Of a stretch of 64,000 nt of DNA, positions 1 through 8,441 are shown piece after piece (within the stretch, counting starts at the first letter, position 1; every line of letters starts with the position of its first letter). The DNA comes from Corallococcus coralloides DSM 2259 (lineage in GTDB: Bacteria; Myxococcota; Myxococcia; Myxococcales; Myxococcaceae), in the NCBI RefSeq assembly GCF_000255295.1, contig NC_017030.1:9832328-9896327 (forward strand), written 5' to 3'. The position numbers and the translations under genes were made by a program. The notes below the pieces were generated by a model that had not been told where the DNA came from, searched no databases, and saw nothing but the letters and a program-made list of their open reading frames with translations.

Positions 1-495
1 GGACAGCTCGTGGTCCACGACCACCACGGTGGGCCTGGGGCCCGGCTCGATGGCGGTGGCCTCCGCGTCCGCGTCTGACTCCGGATCCGCGTCCGTGTCC
101 GGGAAGGCGTCGTCGTCCTCGTCGGGCGGCTCGGATCCGGATCCGTCCAGGTCCGCGTCGCCGGGAGCGACCGGGGCGTCCGGGCCCTCGGGCTCCGCGT
201 CGGCTTCAGCCTCCCACTTCTCGCGTGCCTTCGATGTCTTGCCCTGCGCGCCGGACGGGATGACGCCCGAGCCGCCGGTGAGCGCGGACAGCTCCTTGAG
301 CTTGCCGGAGCCAAGCACCGTGCCGGTGGCCAGCCGCTGCCGGCGCTGGGACACGGTCGCCACCGCGTCGAAGCCCAGCGTGTGCACCAGCCGCTTCAGC
401 TCCGCCAGGTCCGCGGCATGCGCCTCGTCCGTGACACCGGGAAGCTGGACGCCGACGAGGACGGCGCGCGGGCGCTCGGGAAGGGTTTTCGCCAT
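1..495 (-). CDS. hflX: GTPase HflX, N-terminal 165 residues (cut by window edge)
   Basis: This is the N-terminal part of the ribosome-associated GTPase HflX, which splits stalled or stress-inactivated ribosomes. Translation from the ATG at 495 gives the family's opening features: a VLVGVQLP strand, an ELKRLVHTLGF helix, the GSGKLKEL element (about residues 62-69), and at the window edge VVVVDHELS (157-165), matching the conserved 'DhELSp.Q.rNLe' block. The G domain lies outside the window. Between GSGKL and VVVVD lies an acidic Asp/Glu/Ser/Pro-rich insertion (about residues 86-152) that typical HflX proteins lack; E. coli HflX has only a short linker there. The frame stays open to base 1, so the gene is truncated by the window and not broken. 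HflX assignment rests on these motifs only. Confidence 0.85.
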   Translation of the reverse strand, partial: MAKTLPERPRAVLVGVQLPGVTDEAHAADLAELKRLVHTLGFDAVATVSQRRQRLATGTVLGSGKLKELSALTGGSGVIPSGAQGKTSKAREKWEAEADAEPEGPDAPVAPGDADLDGSGSEPPDEDDDAFPDTDADPESDADAEATAIEPGPRPTVVVVDHELS

Positions 496-682
496 GCATG
501 GGCTCGTAACACGCCGGGCCCCGGGATGAGCGGGCGGGTGGGCCATTTCGAGGGCCCTGCTCGGCCCCCAGGGGGGCGGCGGTGGATATCCGGTGTTCGA
601 CGCTCGCGGAGGGAAGGACCGGTGGATGGCTTCGTGCGACGGTATGCCTGAGCGCACCCGCTTTGATACGCACCGAGCCCCC

Positions 683-1600
683 ATGACGCCCCTGCGTGGT
701 GATGTCGCCGTCCTGATGGAGAACGCCCCTCCGAAGCGCCAGGCGCTGGCGGAGGCCGCGTTCGTGTTCTTCGCGGTGCTGGGCCCGTCGTCGGTGGCCC
801 GGCTGGGCCGGGGGGCCGCCGTGGCGGTGGAGCTGGCGCTGCTGGCGTGGGGGCTGATGCTCCTGCGGCCCTGGGAGTCCTCTCGCCGAGGGGCGTGGTG
901 GGGCGTGCTGGGCCTGGTGGTGGCGCTGGGCGGCGCGGGCGCGGGCGCGTGGGTGGCGTCGGACGCGGAGATGACGAAGGGCTTCTCGCTGTCCATGGCC
1001 CCGCTGGTCATCCGGGCGCTGGGCATGTGCCTGCTGGTGGCGGTGCTGCTGTGGCGTGACGGTCAGGGCCCCGCGCAGGTGGGGCTGGTGCGCGAGGGCT
1101 GGGCGCGCGAGCTGCTGCTGGGCGGGGTGGTGCTGGTGGGCACGTACGTGGTGCACCTGGCGGCGTCGGTGCCGCTGGCGGCGGTCGCGGTGGCGTTGAA
1201 GCTGGCGGGCGAGGAGCTGGCGGCGCGCAAGGGCGTGGCGGCGGCGCTGCTGGACACGGGGCTGGGCATCCCGGCGTTCGCGGCCATCATGGTGGTGGTG
1301 ACGGGCTTCGAGGAGTTCGTCTTCCGAGGCTTCCTGGTGCCCCGGCTGAAGGTGGTGCTGGGAGGCTGGGTGCCGGCCATCCTGGGCGCCGCGGTGCTCT
1401 TCTCCGTGGGGCACTTCTACGAGGGCACGCTCGCGGTCTTCCAGACGTTCGTGATGGGCGCCTGGTTCGGCTTCGTCCTCTGGTACCGGGGACGGCTGCT
1501 GCCGCTCATCGTGGCCCACGCGGCCTTCAACACCATCAGCTTCGCGCTGATGCTGTGGCTGTCGCGCTCGGGCTTCCTGGAGAAGCTGCCGCCCCTCTGA
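683..1600 (+). CDS. CPBP-family intramembrane glutamic protease (CAAX protease/Abi family)
   Basis: A polytopic membrane protein of 305 aa with the three CPBP (Rce1-like) motifs in order: EEFVFRG, an EExxxR motif, at about residues 210-216; FSVGH, an FxxxH motif, near 239-243; and HAAFN, an HxxxN motif, near 278-282. These residues form the active site of the family, which cleaves within or next to the membrane. At least six hydrophobic segments are visible. The open frame extends upstream to 593, but the extra N-terminus is charged and lacks a good start; ATG at 683 or 716 (MENAPPKRQ) are the likely starts and 683 is used here. In bacteria the family includes bacteriocin maturation and self-immunity proteins; nothing nearby names the substrate. 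It converges on the ferritin-like gene. Confidence 0.85.
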   Translation: MTPLRGDVAVLMENAPPKRQALAEAAFVFFAVLGPSSVARLGRGAAVAVELALLAWGLMLLRPWESSRRGAWWGVLGLVVALGGAGAGAWVASDAEMTKGFSLSMAPLVIRALGMCLLVAVLLWRDGQGPAQVGLVREGWARELLLGGVVLVGTYVVHLAASVPLAAVAVALKLAGEELAARKGVAAALLDTGLGIPAFAAIMVVVTGFEEFVFRGFLVPRLKVVLGGWVPAILGAAVLFSVGHFYEGTLAVFQTFVMGAWFGFVLWYRGRLLPLIVAHAAFNTISFALMLWLSRSGFLEKLPPL

Positions 1601-1619
1601 TGCGAGGAGCGGCGCATGT

Positions 1620-1667
1620 GCAATAGATTGGTTTTAGCGGCGACTTAGAAGCAATCTATTGCTTCTA
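1620..1667. repeat. AT-rich overlapping inverted repeats between convergent genes
   Basis: Two overlapping hairpins share one arm. The first pairs the 11-base arm 1620-1630 (gcaatagattg) with 1652-1662 across a 21-base loop. The second is a tighter palindrome at 1646-1667 with 10-base arms around a 2-base centre. The stretch is conspicuously AT-rich in a GC-rich genome and sits just after the stops of two convergent genes. It may act as a bidirectional terminator or as a protein-binding site; the two folds are mutually exclusive. Confidence 0.6.
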
Positions 1668-1668
1668 G

Positions 1669-2628
1669 CTAGGCCAGTGCTCCGAGCATCAGCTCGGACG
1701 CCAGCTCCCTGACGAGCCCACAGGCCACTTCCGCGGTGGGCAGCCCGGAGTGGCGGGCCACTTCGTCCGGCAGGTGGCTGGAGGCCGCGTCCCGCTCCAG
1801 CTCGCGCCAGGCTTCGCGGCGGGCCGCTTCCACGCGTTCGCGGGCGGCCGGGGACAGCTGCTCCAGCGCCCATGCGTCGATGGCCCAGGACAGCTCCGCG
1901 TGCCTCAGCTCGTCTGGGGCGATGGTGCCCAGGGACTCGCGCACCTGCGCATCCTCCGCGCTCCGGGCCTGCCAGCCCGCCAGCAGCGCGCCGAAGGTCT
2001 CCCGCACACAGCCCTCCACCGCGTTCTCGATGGCGAGTGCCTCCAGTGAACGGGCCTGGAATGGCGCCACCTTCAACTCCGGCATCGGTGCTCCGTGACG
2101 GCGGGCCAGGAATTCCATCGCGTTCGCGTGACGGGCCTCGTCCTTCGCGGAACGCCTCGCGGCGCGCACCAGGTGCTCCGGCGCGCCGTGCACGGCCAGT
2201 TCTTCCGCGAGCCTTTCGAAGGCCGGCACGGACGCGGCCTCCAGGTGCGCCATCTTCGCGAAGAGCGCTCCCAGCGTGGGCGTCCCCTGCGCCACCGCGC
2301 CGTCACTGCACAGCCCTTCCGGCCTCCGCCCCTCGCAGGCGAACTGCGCCTCGCAGCTCACCGACTCGACGAAGCTGCCGTCAGCCCTTTCCTCCATGAC
2401 GCGGGAGCAAGGCGTCTTGGCCCCAACCGCATCGCATAGCGCCTCGCAGGAGGTGTCCTGCGTGGGGACGCTTCCGTCACGCAGGGTGGCGGGTATTGGG
2501 AAGGTCTGCTGCTCCCAGTTCTCATCCGGATCACATCCCCACGTCGAGGAACACCCCACCCCCAACGTGGCGACGGGCGCGAGCAACCACAGACGCTTGA
2601 ACATGGGACGCAGCTTGCTGCGGGACAT
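1669..2628 (-). CDS. Ferritin-like domain lipoprotein
   Basis: A predicted exported lipoprotein of 319 aa. The start chosen is the ATG at 2628, which has AGGAG five bases upstream; a further in-frame ATG lies eight codons later. The N-terminus is a signal peptide ending in an LGVGC lipobox. A Cys-rich linker follows, then a four-helix ferritin-like domain with two ExxRH-type metal motifs: DEARH in the first half and DELRH in the second, plus HLEAAS and NAVEGC helices that supply the other carboxylates. This pattern fits the diiron ferritin-like superfamily and would place it on the outer membrane or in the periplasm. The reaction is unknown; oxidative-stress or metal roles would be guesses. 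Its upstream neighbour is the ABC ATPase on the same strand. Confidence 0.8.
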   Translation of the reverse strand: MSRSKLRPMFKRLWLLAPVATLGVGCSSTWGCDPDENWEQQTFPIPATLRDGSVPTQDTSCEALCDAVGAKTPCSRVMEERADGSFVESVSCEAQFACEGRRPEGLCSDGAVAQGTPTLGALFAKMAHLEAASVPAFERLAEELAVHGAPEHLVRAARRSAKDEARHANAMEFLARRHGAPMPELKVAPFQARSLEALAIENAVEGCVRETFGALLAGWQARSAEDAQVRESLGTIAPDELRHAELSWAIDAWALEQLSPAARERVEAARREAWRELERDAASSHLPDEVARHSGLPTAEVACGLVRELASELMLGALA

Positions 2629-2693
2629 GCGGACTCCTGCTTCCACCACGAACCCGCCGGCCCCCGGGCAACCTCAGCCTACACGAACCTTCG

Positions 2694-3491
2694 TCAGGCC
2701 TGGGGCGCCTGTGTCTGCGCGGAGCGGCGCCGCAGCCAGTTGCGCAGGAAGGCCTTCACCTCCGGGTGCTGCGACTGACGGAAGTGGTCCGGCGGGCCGT
2801 ACTCCACCACCCGGCCCTCGTGCATCAGCGCCAGGTTGTCCGCCATGCCGAAGGCGGAGGCCACGTCCGGCGTAATCACCAGCGACGTGGCGCCCAGTTG
2901 CTGCTTGCCCGTGGTGATGATCTCATTCACCGCCGCCGTGGTGAGCGGATCCAGGCCCGCCGTGGGGTCGTCGTAGAGGAGAATCTTTGGCTGGAGGATG
3001 GTCGCGCGCGCGAAGCCCACGCGCTTCTGCATGCCTCCGGACAGCTCTCCCGGGAAGCGCGTGGCCGCGTGCGACAGGCCCACCTTCCCCAGCGTCTCGT
3101 TCACCGTCTTCGTGATGTCCGGCTCGGACATCTTCGTGCGCTCTCGCAGCGGGAACGCCACGTTGTCGAAGACGTTCAGCGAGTCGAACAGCGCGTTCGC
3201 CTGGAAGAGGATGCCCAGCTTGCGGCGCATCTGGTTGAGCTCGGGCTCGTTCATCTTCGCCACCTCCGCGCCCTCCACCAACACCACGCCCCGGTCCGGC
3301 CGCATCAGGCCCATGATGTGCTTCATCAGCACCGTCTTGCCGGAACCCGACACGCCCATCAGCACGCAGGTCGTGCCCTCCGGCACCACCAGGTCCACGC
3401 CCCGCAGCGCCGCCTGCCCGCCAAACGACTTGTGCAGGTCCCGCACCTCCAGGGTCAGCTTCGGCGCCGGCTCACGGCTCGCGTCACTCAT
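2694..3491 (-). CDS. ABC transporter ATPase, MlaF/Mce type, with altered catalytic residues
   Basis: A 265-aa stand-alone nucleotide-binding subunit most like MlaF, which drives phospholipid transport between the outer and inner membranes with MlaE and MCE-domain partners. Walker A GVSGSGKT is at 46-53, the Q-loop FQANALF near 96-102 and the signature LSGGMQ at 150-155. Two key positions deviate from the family: Walker B reads LLYDDPT (171-177), with Asp175 in place of the catalytic Glu, and the H-loop reads VITPD, with Pro208 in place of the switch His. Both were checked in the DNA. No permease or MCE gene is adjacent, so the partners must be elsewhere. The enzyme may be slow, regulatory or inactive. 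Family assignment is firm; the lipid role is inferred. Confidence 0.85.
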   Translation of the reverse strand: MSDASREPAPKLTLEVRDLHKSFGGQAALRGVDLVVPEGTTCVLMGVSGSGKTVLMKHIMGLMRPDRGVVLVEGAEVAKMNEPELNQMRRKLGILFQANALFDSLNVFDNVAFPLRERTKMSEPDITKTVNETLGKVGLSHAATRFPGELSGGMQKRVGFARATILQPKILLYDDPTAGLDPLTTAAVNEIITTGKQQLGATSLVITPDVASAFGMADNLALMHEGRVVEYGPPDHFRQSQHPEVKAFLRNWLRRRSAQTQAPQA

Positions 3492-3503
3492 CGCCCCGGA
3501 ACC

Positions 3504-6500
3504 CTACCGCGCACGCCCCGCCGGCTGCTCCGGATTCACGCCGCCGCCTGCCCGCTCCCTCCGCTTCAGGCGCGCACGGCGCATCCCGAAGCCCAGCAGC
3601 CCCAGCAGCCCCAGCGCCATGGCGCCCGCCCCCACCGCCAGCCCCAGGCCGTACGGTGCGTCCCCAGCCGCGGGCCGCACCGGCACCAGCGCCGCGTCCC
3701 CCATCACCCCCAGCCCGGCCCACATGGCCGCGGGCTCTCCGTCCTCCCAGGCCTCGCGCTGGGCCTCGCGCAGCGCCGACGCCGCGCCCTTCCCCTCTGA
3801 CAAGTGCCGGTAGTAGCGCTCCAGGAGCTCCGCGGCCTCGGCGTCGCGCATGGGCCACAGGCTGGCCACCACGGCTCGCGCTCCCGACTCGAAGAAGGCC
3901 CGCGCGAGGCTCAGCACGCCTTCGCCCGCGAGCTGCGCGCCAGAGGCTCCCCGGCAGCTGGAGAGCACCACCAGCGCGTCCCGCAGCCGCAGCTCCGCGA
4001 TCTCCCGGGGCTGGAGCAGGCCGTCCTCTCCCGCCGCGCCCGGGGCCAGCACCAGGGCGGAGCGCTCGGGGGACTCGACGTCCACGACCGCGTGGGCGGC
4101 CATGTGGAGGATGCGCACCGCGTCCCAGCGGGACGCCTTGAGGGCCTGCTCGGACGCTTCCGCGCCCATGAGCAGCCGGGGCTTCACGGCCGTGTCCTCC
4201 AGGGCCTCGCTCACCGTGCGGCCCTCGCGTCGCGCCTCCGGAAGCGCGCCCAGGCTCGCGGTCTCCAGGAACATGCCGCCCCTCACGCTGGCCACCGCCG
4301 TGCCCTGAAGGGCTTCACCCCGGTCGGGATCCGCCAGGACCAGGGCCTCGCCCTCGGGAGGCCGTGCGGGCTGCGCGCGCCAGTGGTGGAGCAGGCTCGC
4401 GGAGGGCACCCGCGCCAGTTCATACCGGGCCATCAGCGGCGGTCCATCCGCGTGCTCCCGCAGCGCGGCGAAGGGCAGGTCGTGCAGCGGTCCATCCGGC
4501 ACGAGCAACAGGCGCGACACCTTCGATGGCAACTCGCGCAAGGCAGGGGCGAGGAGCTGCGCGTACAGCGCCGCGGCGGCGGCTGCCTCCGAACCATCGC
4601 GGCGCTCGATGAGTCCCGACAGGAGCGCCACCATGGGGCGCAGCCGTGCACGCTCCGGGATGCGGTACGCGCGTGTGCCCTCGCGTGTCACCGCCAGCAC
4701 CCACGCGCCTCCCGCCGGCTCGCCCTGGCGGTCGTGGTCCGCGCCCGCGAGGAAGACGAGCAGGGCCTCCTCTTCGCCCAGGCGCTGCTCGGTCGCGGCG
4801 AGCGATGCGAATGGCAGCTCCGCGTGCCAGACCGCGGGACGCGGCGCCTGCTCCCGGCGTGGCTCGGTCGCGGCGAGCGTTTCAGCTGGAAGCTCCATGT
4901 GCCGGGTCGCGGGCCGCAGCTCGCGCTCGCGGCGCTCCAGCTCCTGGAGTTCTCCCAGCAGCCGGGCGCGCTCGGACGCGGACAGCGCCGGGTCCAGCAG
5001 ACGCCGCTGGGTGGCGGACAGGCCGCGCAGCACGCCGTCCCGTGCCTTGCGCTGCTCCGGTGTCTCCTCTTGCGTGGGGAGCGCGCGGGAGGCCACCAGG
5101 GTCTCGAACAATGTCCTCGCTCGCAGGCGCTCGCTCACCGCGAAGGCGCGCTCCAGAGCCTCGCGGGGTGGCAGGGCCGAGTCCTCTCCAGCCTCCAGTG
5201 TGAGGCCCGCGAGCCGGTGGTAGTCGCTGGCCCAGTTGGAGAAGAGTTCGGCCTGGCTGGTGGCATCCCGCTGCCACCGGCGCAGCACCTCCACCGCGTC
5301 GAGCGCGCGCTCCGCCTCCCCCAGCGCCTCCGGCAGCGGGCGCGTGCGGAAGGCCACCATCGACCGCGCCCGCCACGCGGAGGCGAGGTAGAGCGGGTTG
5401 TCGTGCTCGGCGGCCAGCGCCAGGGCCTCGTCCACGTCGCGCCACGCGGCGGACGCATCCATCGCCGCGCGGCGCTCGGCGCGCGTCCACAGACAGGAGA
5501 TGCGCCGCTCGGGCAGGCCCGTCTCCCGGGCGATGTCGAGGCAGCGGCCCAGGGCGCCCTCCGCTTCACTCCGCTCCCCAGGCTCGTCCCCCAGCAGCTG
5601 CGCCACGAGTCGCAGCGACATCACCTCGAAGACCTTGCTGCCCGCGCGCCGGGACGCCGCGAGCGCCTCCCTCGCGAGCCGCAGCAGCTCCGGCCGCCCT
5701 CCCGGCTCGGGACGATCCTCCTGCCTCCGCCAGGCGAGGCTCGCGAGCGCGAAGCGCACGCGCGCCTCCGTGCCCGCGTCCTTCGTGCGCTCCGCCAGCT
5801 CCGCGAGCCGTGCATACAGGTCCTGCGCCTCGTCGAAGCGGCCCAGGTTCATGCTCACCGTGGCCAGCGGGCTGAGCAGCTGCTTCTTCATGCCGTCCGT
5901 GCCATCCGGGAAGGTGAGCACCTCCGCGCGCTTGAGCAGGCGGTAGGCGCGTCCCAGGTCCTGTCCCAGGTCGGAGAGCTCGGCCGCCTCCAGGATGAGG
6001 GCGCGCACCTCCAGCCGGGGGTCCCCGGAGGCCCGGGCCACCTCGCCCACCCGCAGGACCCACTGGTGCGCCTCCTCCGTCTGGCCGCGAATCCCCAGCA
6101 CGCTGCGCAGGTTGATGCCGGCCATCACCTCGCCCTCCGCGTCCCCCAACCTCCGGAAGGCGAGCGCCGCGCGGCGGTACGACGCCTCCGCCAGCGCGGG
6201 CTCGGACATCAGTTCCATGTGGCCGAGCACCAGCGTGAGCCACGGGCGGTCCGGGTGGCGCGCGATGAGCCCCTGGAGCCTGCGCCGGGCCTCGTCGCGC
6301 CCTGCGAGCCCCTGGGCGCTCCGGTAGAAGCACATCGCCGCGTCGGAGTCCTCCGGGCGGGCGACGAAGGCCTCCTCGCACTTCGCGAGCGCGGAGGGCT
6401 CCGCGGAGGCGGCGACCCGCGCGGGGACGCACAGGGCCAGCCCCACCGCCAGGGTGAAGCCGCCCCGCCGCCTCATGCGCTGTCGCCGCCTTCCGGTCAC
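3504..6500 (-). CDS. Secreted or membrane-anchored TPR-CHAT protein (caspase-like peptidase)
   Basis: A 998-aa protein with an N-terminal signal peptide (Arg-rich start, then LAVGLALCVPARVAASA), a long helical TPR-type region (about 40-500), a middle region, and a C-terminal CHAT domain of the caspase superfamily. The likely His-Cys dyad is in HMAAHAVVD (about residue 802) and VLSSCRGASG (about 849), with AGEGVLSLARAFF and VVASLWP strands following as in other CHAT domains. A single transmembrane helix (GLGLAVGAGAMALGLLGLLG) and a basic tail close the protein, suggesting a membrane-anchored periplasmic enzyme. The start is GTG at 6500; ATG at 6476 is also possible. It follows the small secreted gene with one base between them and looks co-transcribed with the ECF sigma genes. 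The substrate is unknown. Confidence 0.85.
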   Translation of the reverse strand: MTGRRRQRMRRRGGFTLAVGLALCVPARVAASAEPSALAKCEEAFVARPEDSDAAMCFYRSAQGLAGRDEARRRLQGLIARHPDRPWLTLVLGHMELMSEPALAEASYRRAALAFRRLGDAEGEVMAGINLRSVLGIRGQTEEAHQWVLRVGEVARASGDPRLEVRALILEAAELSDLGQDLGRAYRLLKRAEVLTFPDGTDGMKKQLLSPLATVSMNLGRFDEAQDLYARLAELAERTKDAGTEARVRFALASLAWRRQEDRPEPGGRPELLRLAREALAASRRAGSKVFEVMSLRLVAQLLGDEPGERSEAEGALGRCLDIARETGLPERRISCLWTRAERRAAMDASAAWRDVDEALALAAEHDNPLYLASAWRARSMVAFRTRPLPEALGEAERALDAVEVLRRWQRDATSQAELFSNWASDYHRLAGLTLEAGEDSALPPREALERAFAVSERLRARTLFETLVASRALPTQEETPEQRKARDGVLRGLSATQRRLLDPALSASERARLLGELQELERRERELRPATRHMELPAETLAATEPRREQAPRPAVWHAELPFASLAATEQRLGEEEALLVFLAGADHDRQGEPAGGAWVLAVTREGTRAYRIPERARLRPMVALLSGLIERRDGSEAAAAAALYAQLLAPALRELPSKVSRLLLVPDGPLHDLPFAALREHADGPPLMARYELARVPSASLLHHWRAQPARPPEGEALVLADPDRGEALQGTAVASVRGGMFLETASLGALPEARREGRTVSEALEDTAVKPRLLMGAEASEQALKASRWDAVRILHMAAHAVVDVESPERSALVLAPGAAGEDGLLQPREIAELRLRDALVVLSSCRGASGAQLAGEGVLSLARAFFESGARAVVASLWPMRDAEAAELLERYYRHLSEGKGAASALREAQREAWEDGEPAAMWAGLGVMGDAALVPVRPAAGDAPYGLGLAVGAGAMALGLLGLLGFGMRRARLKRRERAGGGVNPEQPAGRAR

Positions 6501-6501
6501 C

Positions 6502-7014
6502 TCATTGCTCCGCGTCCGTCTTGCATCCTGTCATGACCGTAACGGGCTCCGGCATCCCCGTGTCGGGGTCGATGGCGTTGAAGATCATCTTGCACCAGGT
6601 GCTCTGGGGATCCGGCGGCTCCTCGCCTCCCTCCCGCTCGATGGCCAGGACGCCAGCGGCCGGCTTCTGCGTGCCCGGCGGCAGGATGACCTGCGCGCGG
6701 AGCGGGCCCGACGAGGGAGCCCGGGCACGCACCCGCAGCGGGGAGCCCGTGCTCACGTACCCCGTGACGGTCGCGAGCACGACATCGTGCTCATCCAGGA
6801 TGTTCAAGGTCATGGGCACCGGGCTCGGCGCGCGCAGGGTGCCCGCCTCCACCACGGAGGCCACCACCGTGTCATACGCGGCGCCCGTCAGCGGCTCCGT
6901 GGTCATGGTCAGCGTGTACGTAGGCGCGGCCTGCGCCGCGACCACGACGCCCCACAGCAGCGCCATCGTCGTCAGCGCGCGCACCCATCCCCTGCCAGCA
7001 TTGATTGCTTTCAT
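6502..7014 (-). CDS. Small secreted protein of unknown function
   Basis: A 170-aa protein with a clear signal peptide (basic start, then ALTTMALLWGVVVAAQA, cleavage after AQA). The mature part is mostly beta-strand in character (YTLTMTTEPL, VPMTLNILD, VVLATVTGYV), resembling an Ig-like or carboxypeptidase-regulatory fold. The C-terminal region contains two Cys (WCKMIF and TGCKTD) that could form a disulfide. I do not recognise the family. It lies between the anti-sigma candidate and the CHAT gene, with 56 bases and 1 base of spacing, so it is probably in the same transcript. It could be a ligand, chaperone or substrate of the CHAT protein; that is inference. Confidence 0.7.
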   Translation of the reverse strand: MKAINAGRGWVRALTTMALLWGVVVAAQAAPTYTLTMTTEPLTGAAYDTVVASVVEAGTLRAPSPVPMTLNILDEHDVVLATVTGYVSTGSPLRVRARAPSSGPLRAQVILPPGTQKPAAGVLAIEREGGEEPPDPQSTWCKMIFNAIDPDTGMPEPVTVMTGCKTDAEQ

Positions 7015-7070
7015 TGCATCCCCCTCTGTTTGTCATTGAGCCACCGGCCTGGCCCAACGTGGTGCGGCAC

Positions 7071-7814
7071 TCACCGCAACCGGTTCACGAAAGTACTGCC
7101 GCGCTGGACGCTTCCATCCGGAAGCCGCGCTTCCACCTGCCACAGGACGCGCGCTCCGGAGGGCAGCTCCGCGAGCACGTCCGCCGGCACCGTGTATTCG
7201 CGCGACCCCAGCCGCTCCGCGCGATGGAACACCTTCAAATCCTCCGACGACACCTGCACGTTCCAGGACACCGCCTGGGGCACTCCGCTCCAGCGGAGCA
7301 CGAACTGCTCGCGGGGCAGCGCGGTGGCTTCCGGCACGCTGGAGGTAATGGCCTCCGCCGTGCCACCGCGGATCCGCGTCGGATCCACCTGCGCCTGCTG
7401 CTGCCGCACCACCACGACCGCGCCCACCAGGACCACCACCGTCGCCGCCATCGCGGCCATCGCCTGCCGCCCCTGCCAGAAGCGCCGGGCGGTCAGGGAC
7501 ACCACCTTCGCGGGAGTCTCCACGCCTGTCGCGGGCACCTCCGCCTTCCCATCCGCCGGAGCCCCCCGCTCCGCCTCCGCCGCTGCCTGCGACAGCGCCT
7601 TCGCCAACCGCCAGGCTTGCGCCCACGCGGGATCCGCCGCGACGCGCTCGATGACCGCCCGGCGCTCCTCCACCGGCAACTCCTGCCTCACCGCGCGCCA
7701 GACGAGGTCCGCATCCACCGGCTCCCCTGCCGCGTCATCCTCGCGCAGCGCCGTGCGCAGCCGCTCCACGCCCGCGGCATCCAGCGTGTCATCCTCGGGA
7801 CGGCGGTCGCTCAC
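7071..7814 (-). CDS. Single-pass membrane protein, probable anti-sigma factor
   Basis: A 247-aa protein starting at the GTG at 7814, which overlaps the stop codon of the sigma gene (GTGA), so the two are translationally coupled. The cytoplasmic N-terminus is acidic and helical (ERLRTALRED, DLVWRAVRQEL). A transmembrane helix (AMAAMAATVVVLVGAVVVV) follows near residue 140. The periplasmic part looks like an Ig/Fn3 domain (LRWSGVPQAVSWNVQVS, WQVEARLPDGS). This layout is that of a membrane anti-sigma factor holding the ECF sigma factor, but no zinc-binding HxxxCxxC motif of the ZAS class is visible. A longer reading frame to 7898 exists but overlaps the sigma gene heavily. The role comes from position and topology. 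Confidence 0.7.
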   Translation of the reverse strand: MSDRRPEDDTLDAAGVERLRTALREDDAAGEPVDADLVWRAVRQELPVEERRAVIERVAADPAWAQAWRLAKALSQAAAEAERGAPADGKAEVPATGVETPAKVVSLTARRFWQGRQAMAAMAATVVVLVGAVVVVRQQQAQVDPTRIRGGTAEAITSSVPEATALPREQFVLRWSGVPQAVSWNVQVSSEDLKVFHRAERLGSREYTVPADVLAELPSGARVLWQVEARLPDGSVQRGSTFVNRLR

Positions 7815-8356
7815 GGCTGGACTCCCTTCGAGGAGAGACAGGCACGCAGCGCGCTCAGCCCCCGGTAGATGAGGTTCTCCGTCCGCTTGGCCTCCCACCC
7901 CAGCAGCTCCGCGGCCTCCGGGACGGTGTGCCCTTGCAGGTGCAGCGTCACGGCGAGGCGGCGGTCCTGCACCAGCCCTTGAAGACAGTCACGCACGGCC
8001 CGGGCAATCTGCGCGGCCCCCGCCGCTCGCTCCGGGTCTCCTGGCGCCACCGGTTGGGCGGGCCCCTGCTCCACCTCCTCCAGCGCCACCTCCTTGCGCG
8101 CCCCCATCCGGCGAAGCTCGTCGATGAGCGTCGTGTACGCCACCCGGTACAGGTACGCGGGGGTCAGCTCCGCCTGGCCCCGGGTGCGCCCGCGCAGCTC
8201 CACCACCTTCATCATCGCGACCTGCAACAGGTCCTCCCGCCGGTCCGCGAGCGACGCGGGACAGACGCTCGCGAGCGCCCGGGCAAGGTCACGCCGCAGC
8301 GTCTCCAACCCGGCGTCCGGGGATGCTCCCGCCCATGGGCCGTGCCGCAACTCCAA
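7811..8356 (-). CDS. ECF-type RNA polymerase sigma factor
   Basis: A 181-aa extracytoplasmic-function sigma factor. Region 2 is seen in the LADRREDLLQVAMMKVVEL helix and AYLYRVAYTTLIDELRR, corresponding to the -10-binding part. Region 4 is seen in LHLQGHTVPEAAELLGWEAKRTENLIYRGLSALR, a helix-turn-helix for the -35 element. It heads a minus-strand group with the overlapping membrane protein, a small secreted protein and the CHAT/TPR protein. Such sigma factors are usually released from a membrane anti-sigma factor by an envelope signal. The target promoters are unknown, and I could not identify an autoregulatory promoter in 8357-8440. Confidence 0.85.
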   Translation of the reverse strand: MELRHGPWAGASPDAGLETLRRDLARALASVCPASLADRREDLLQVAMMKVVELRGRTRGQAELTPAYLYRVAYTTLIDELRRMGARKEVALEEVEQGPAQPVAPGDPERAAGAAQIARAVRDCLQGLVQDRRLAVTLHLQGHTVPEAAELLGWEAKRTENLIYRGLSALRACLSSKGVQP

Positions 8357-8441
8357 GATGCCTCCCCTGTGAAAACGGGCGCCGAGCGTCGTTCGAACGC
8401 ATCATCGGCGGCCAGGAGAAGCCGGGCAATCCGGGAAAATT

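Noticed and set aside
3804-6536. A 910-aa plus-strand frame opposite the CHAT protein
   Set aside because: Composition is Arg/Gly/Gln/His-rich with no recognisable motif; the minus-strand frame has a signal peptide, TPRs and a CHAT domain.
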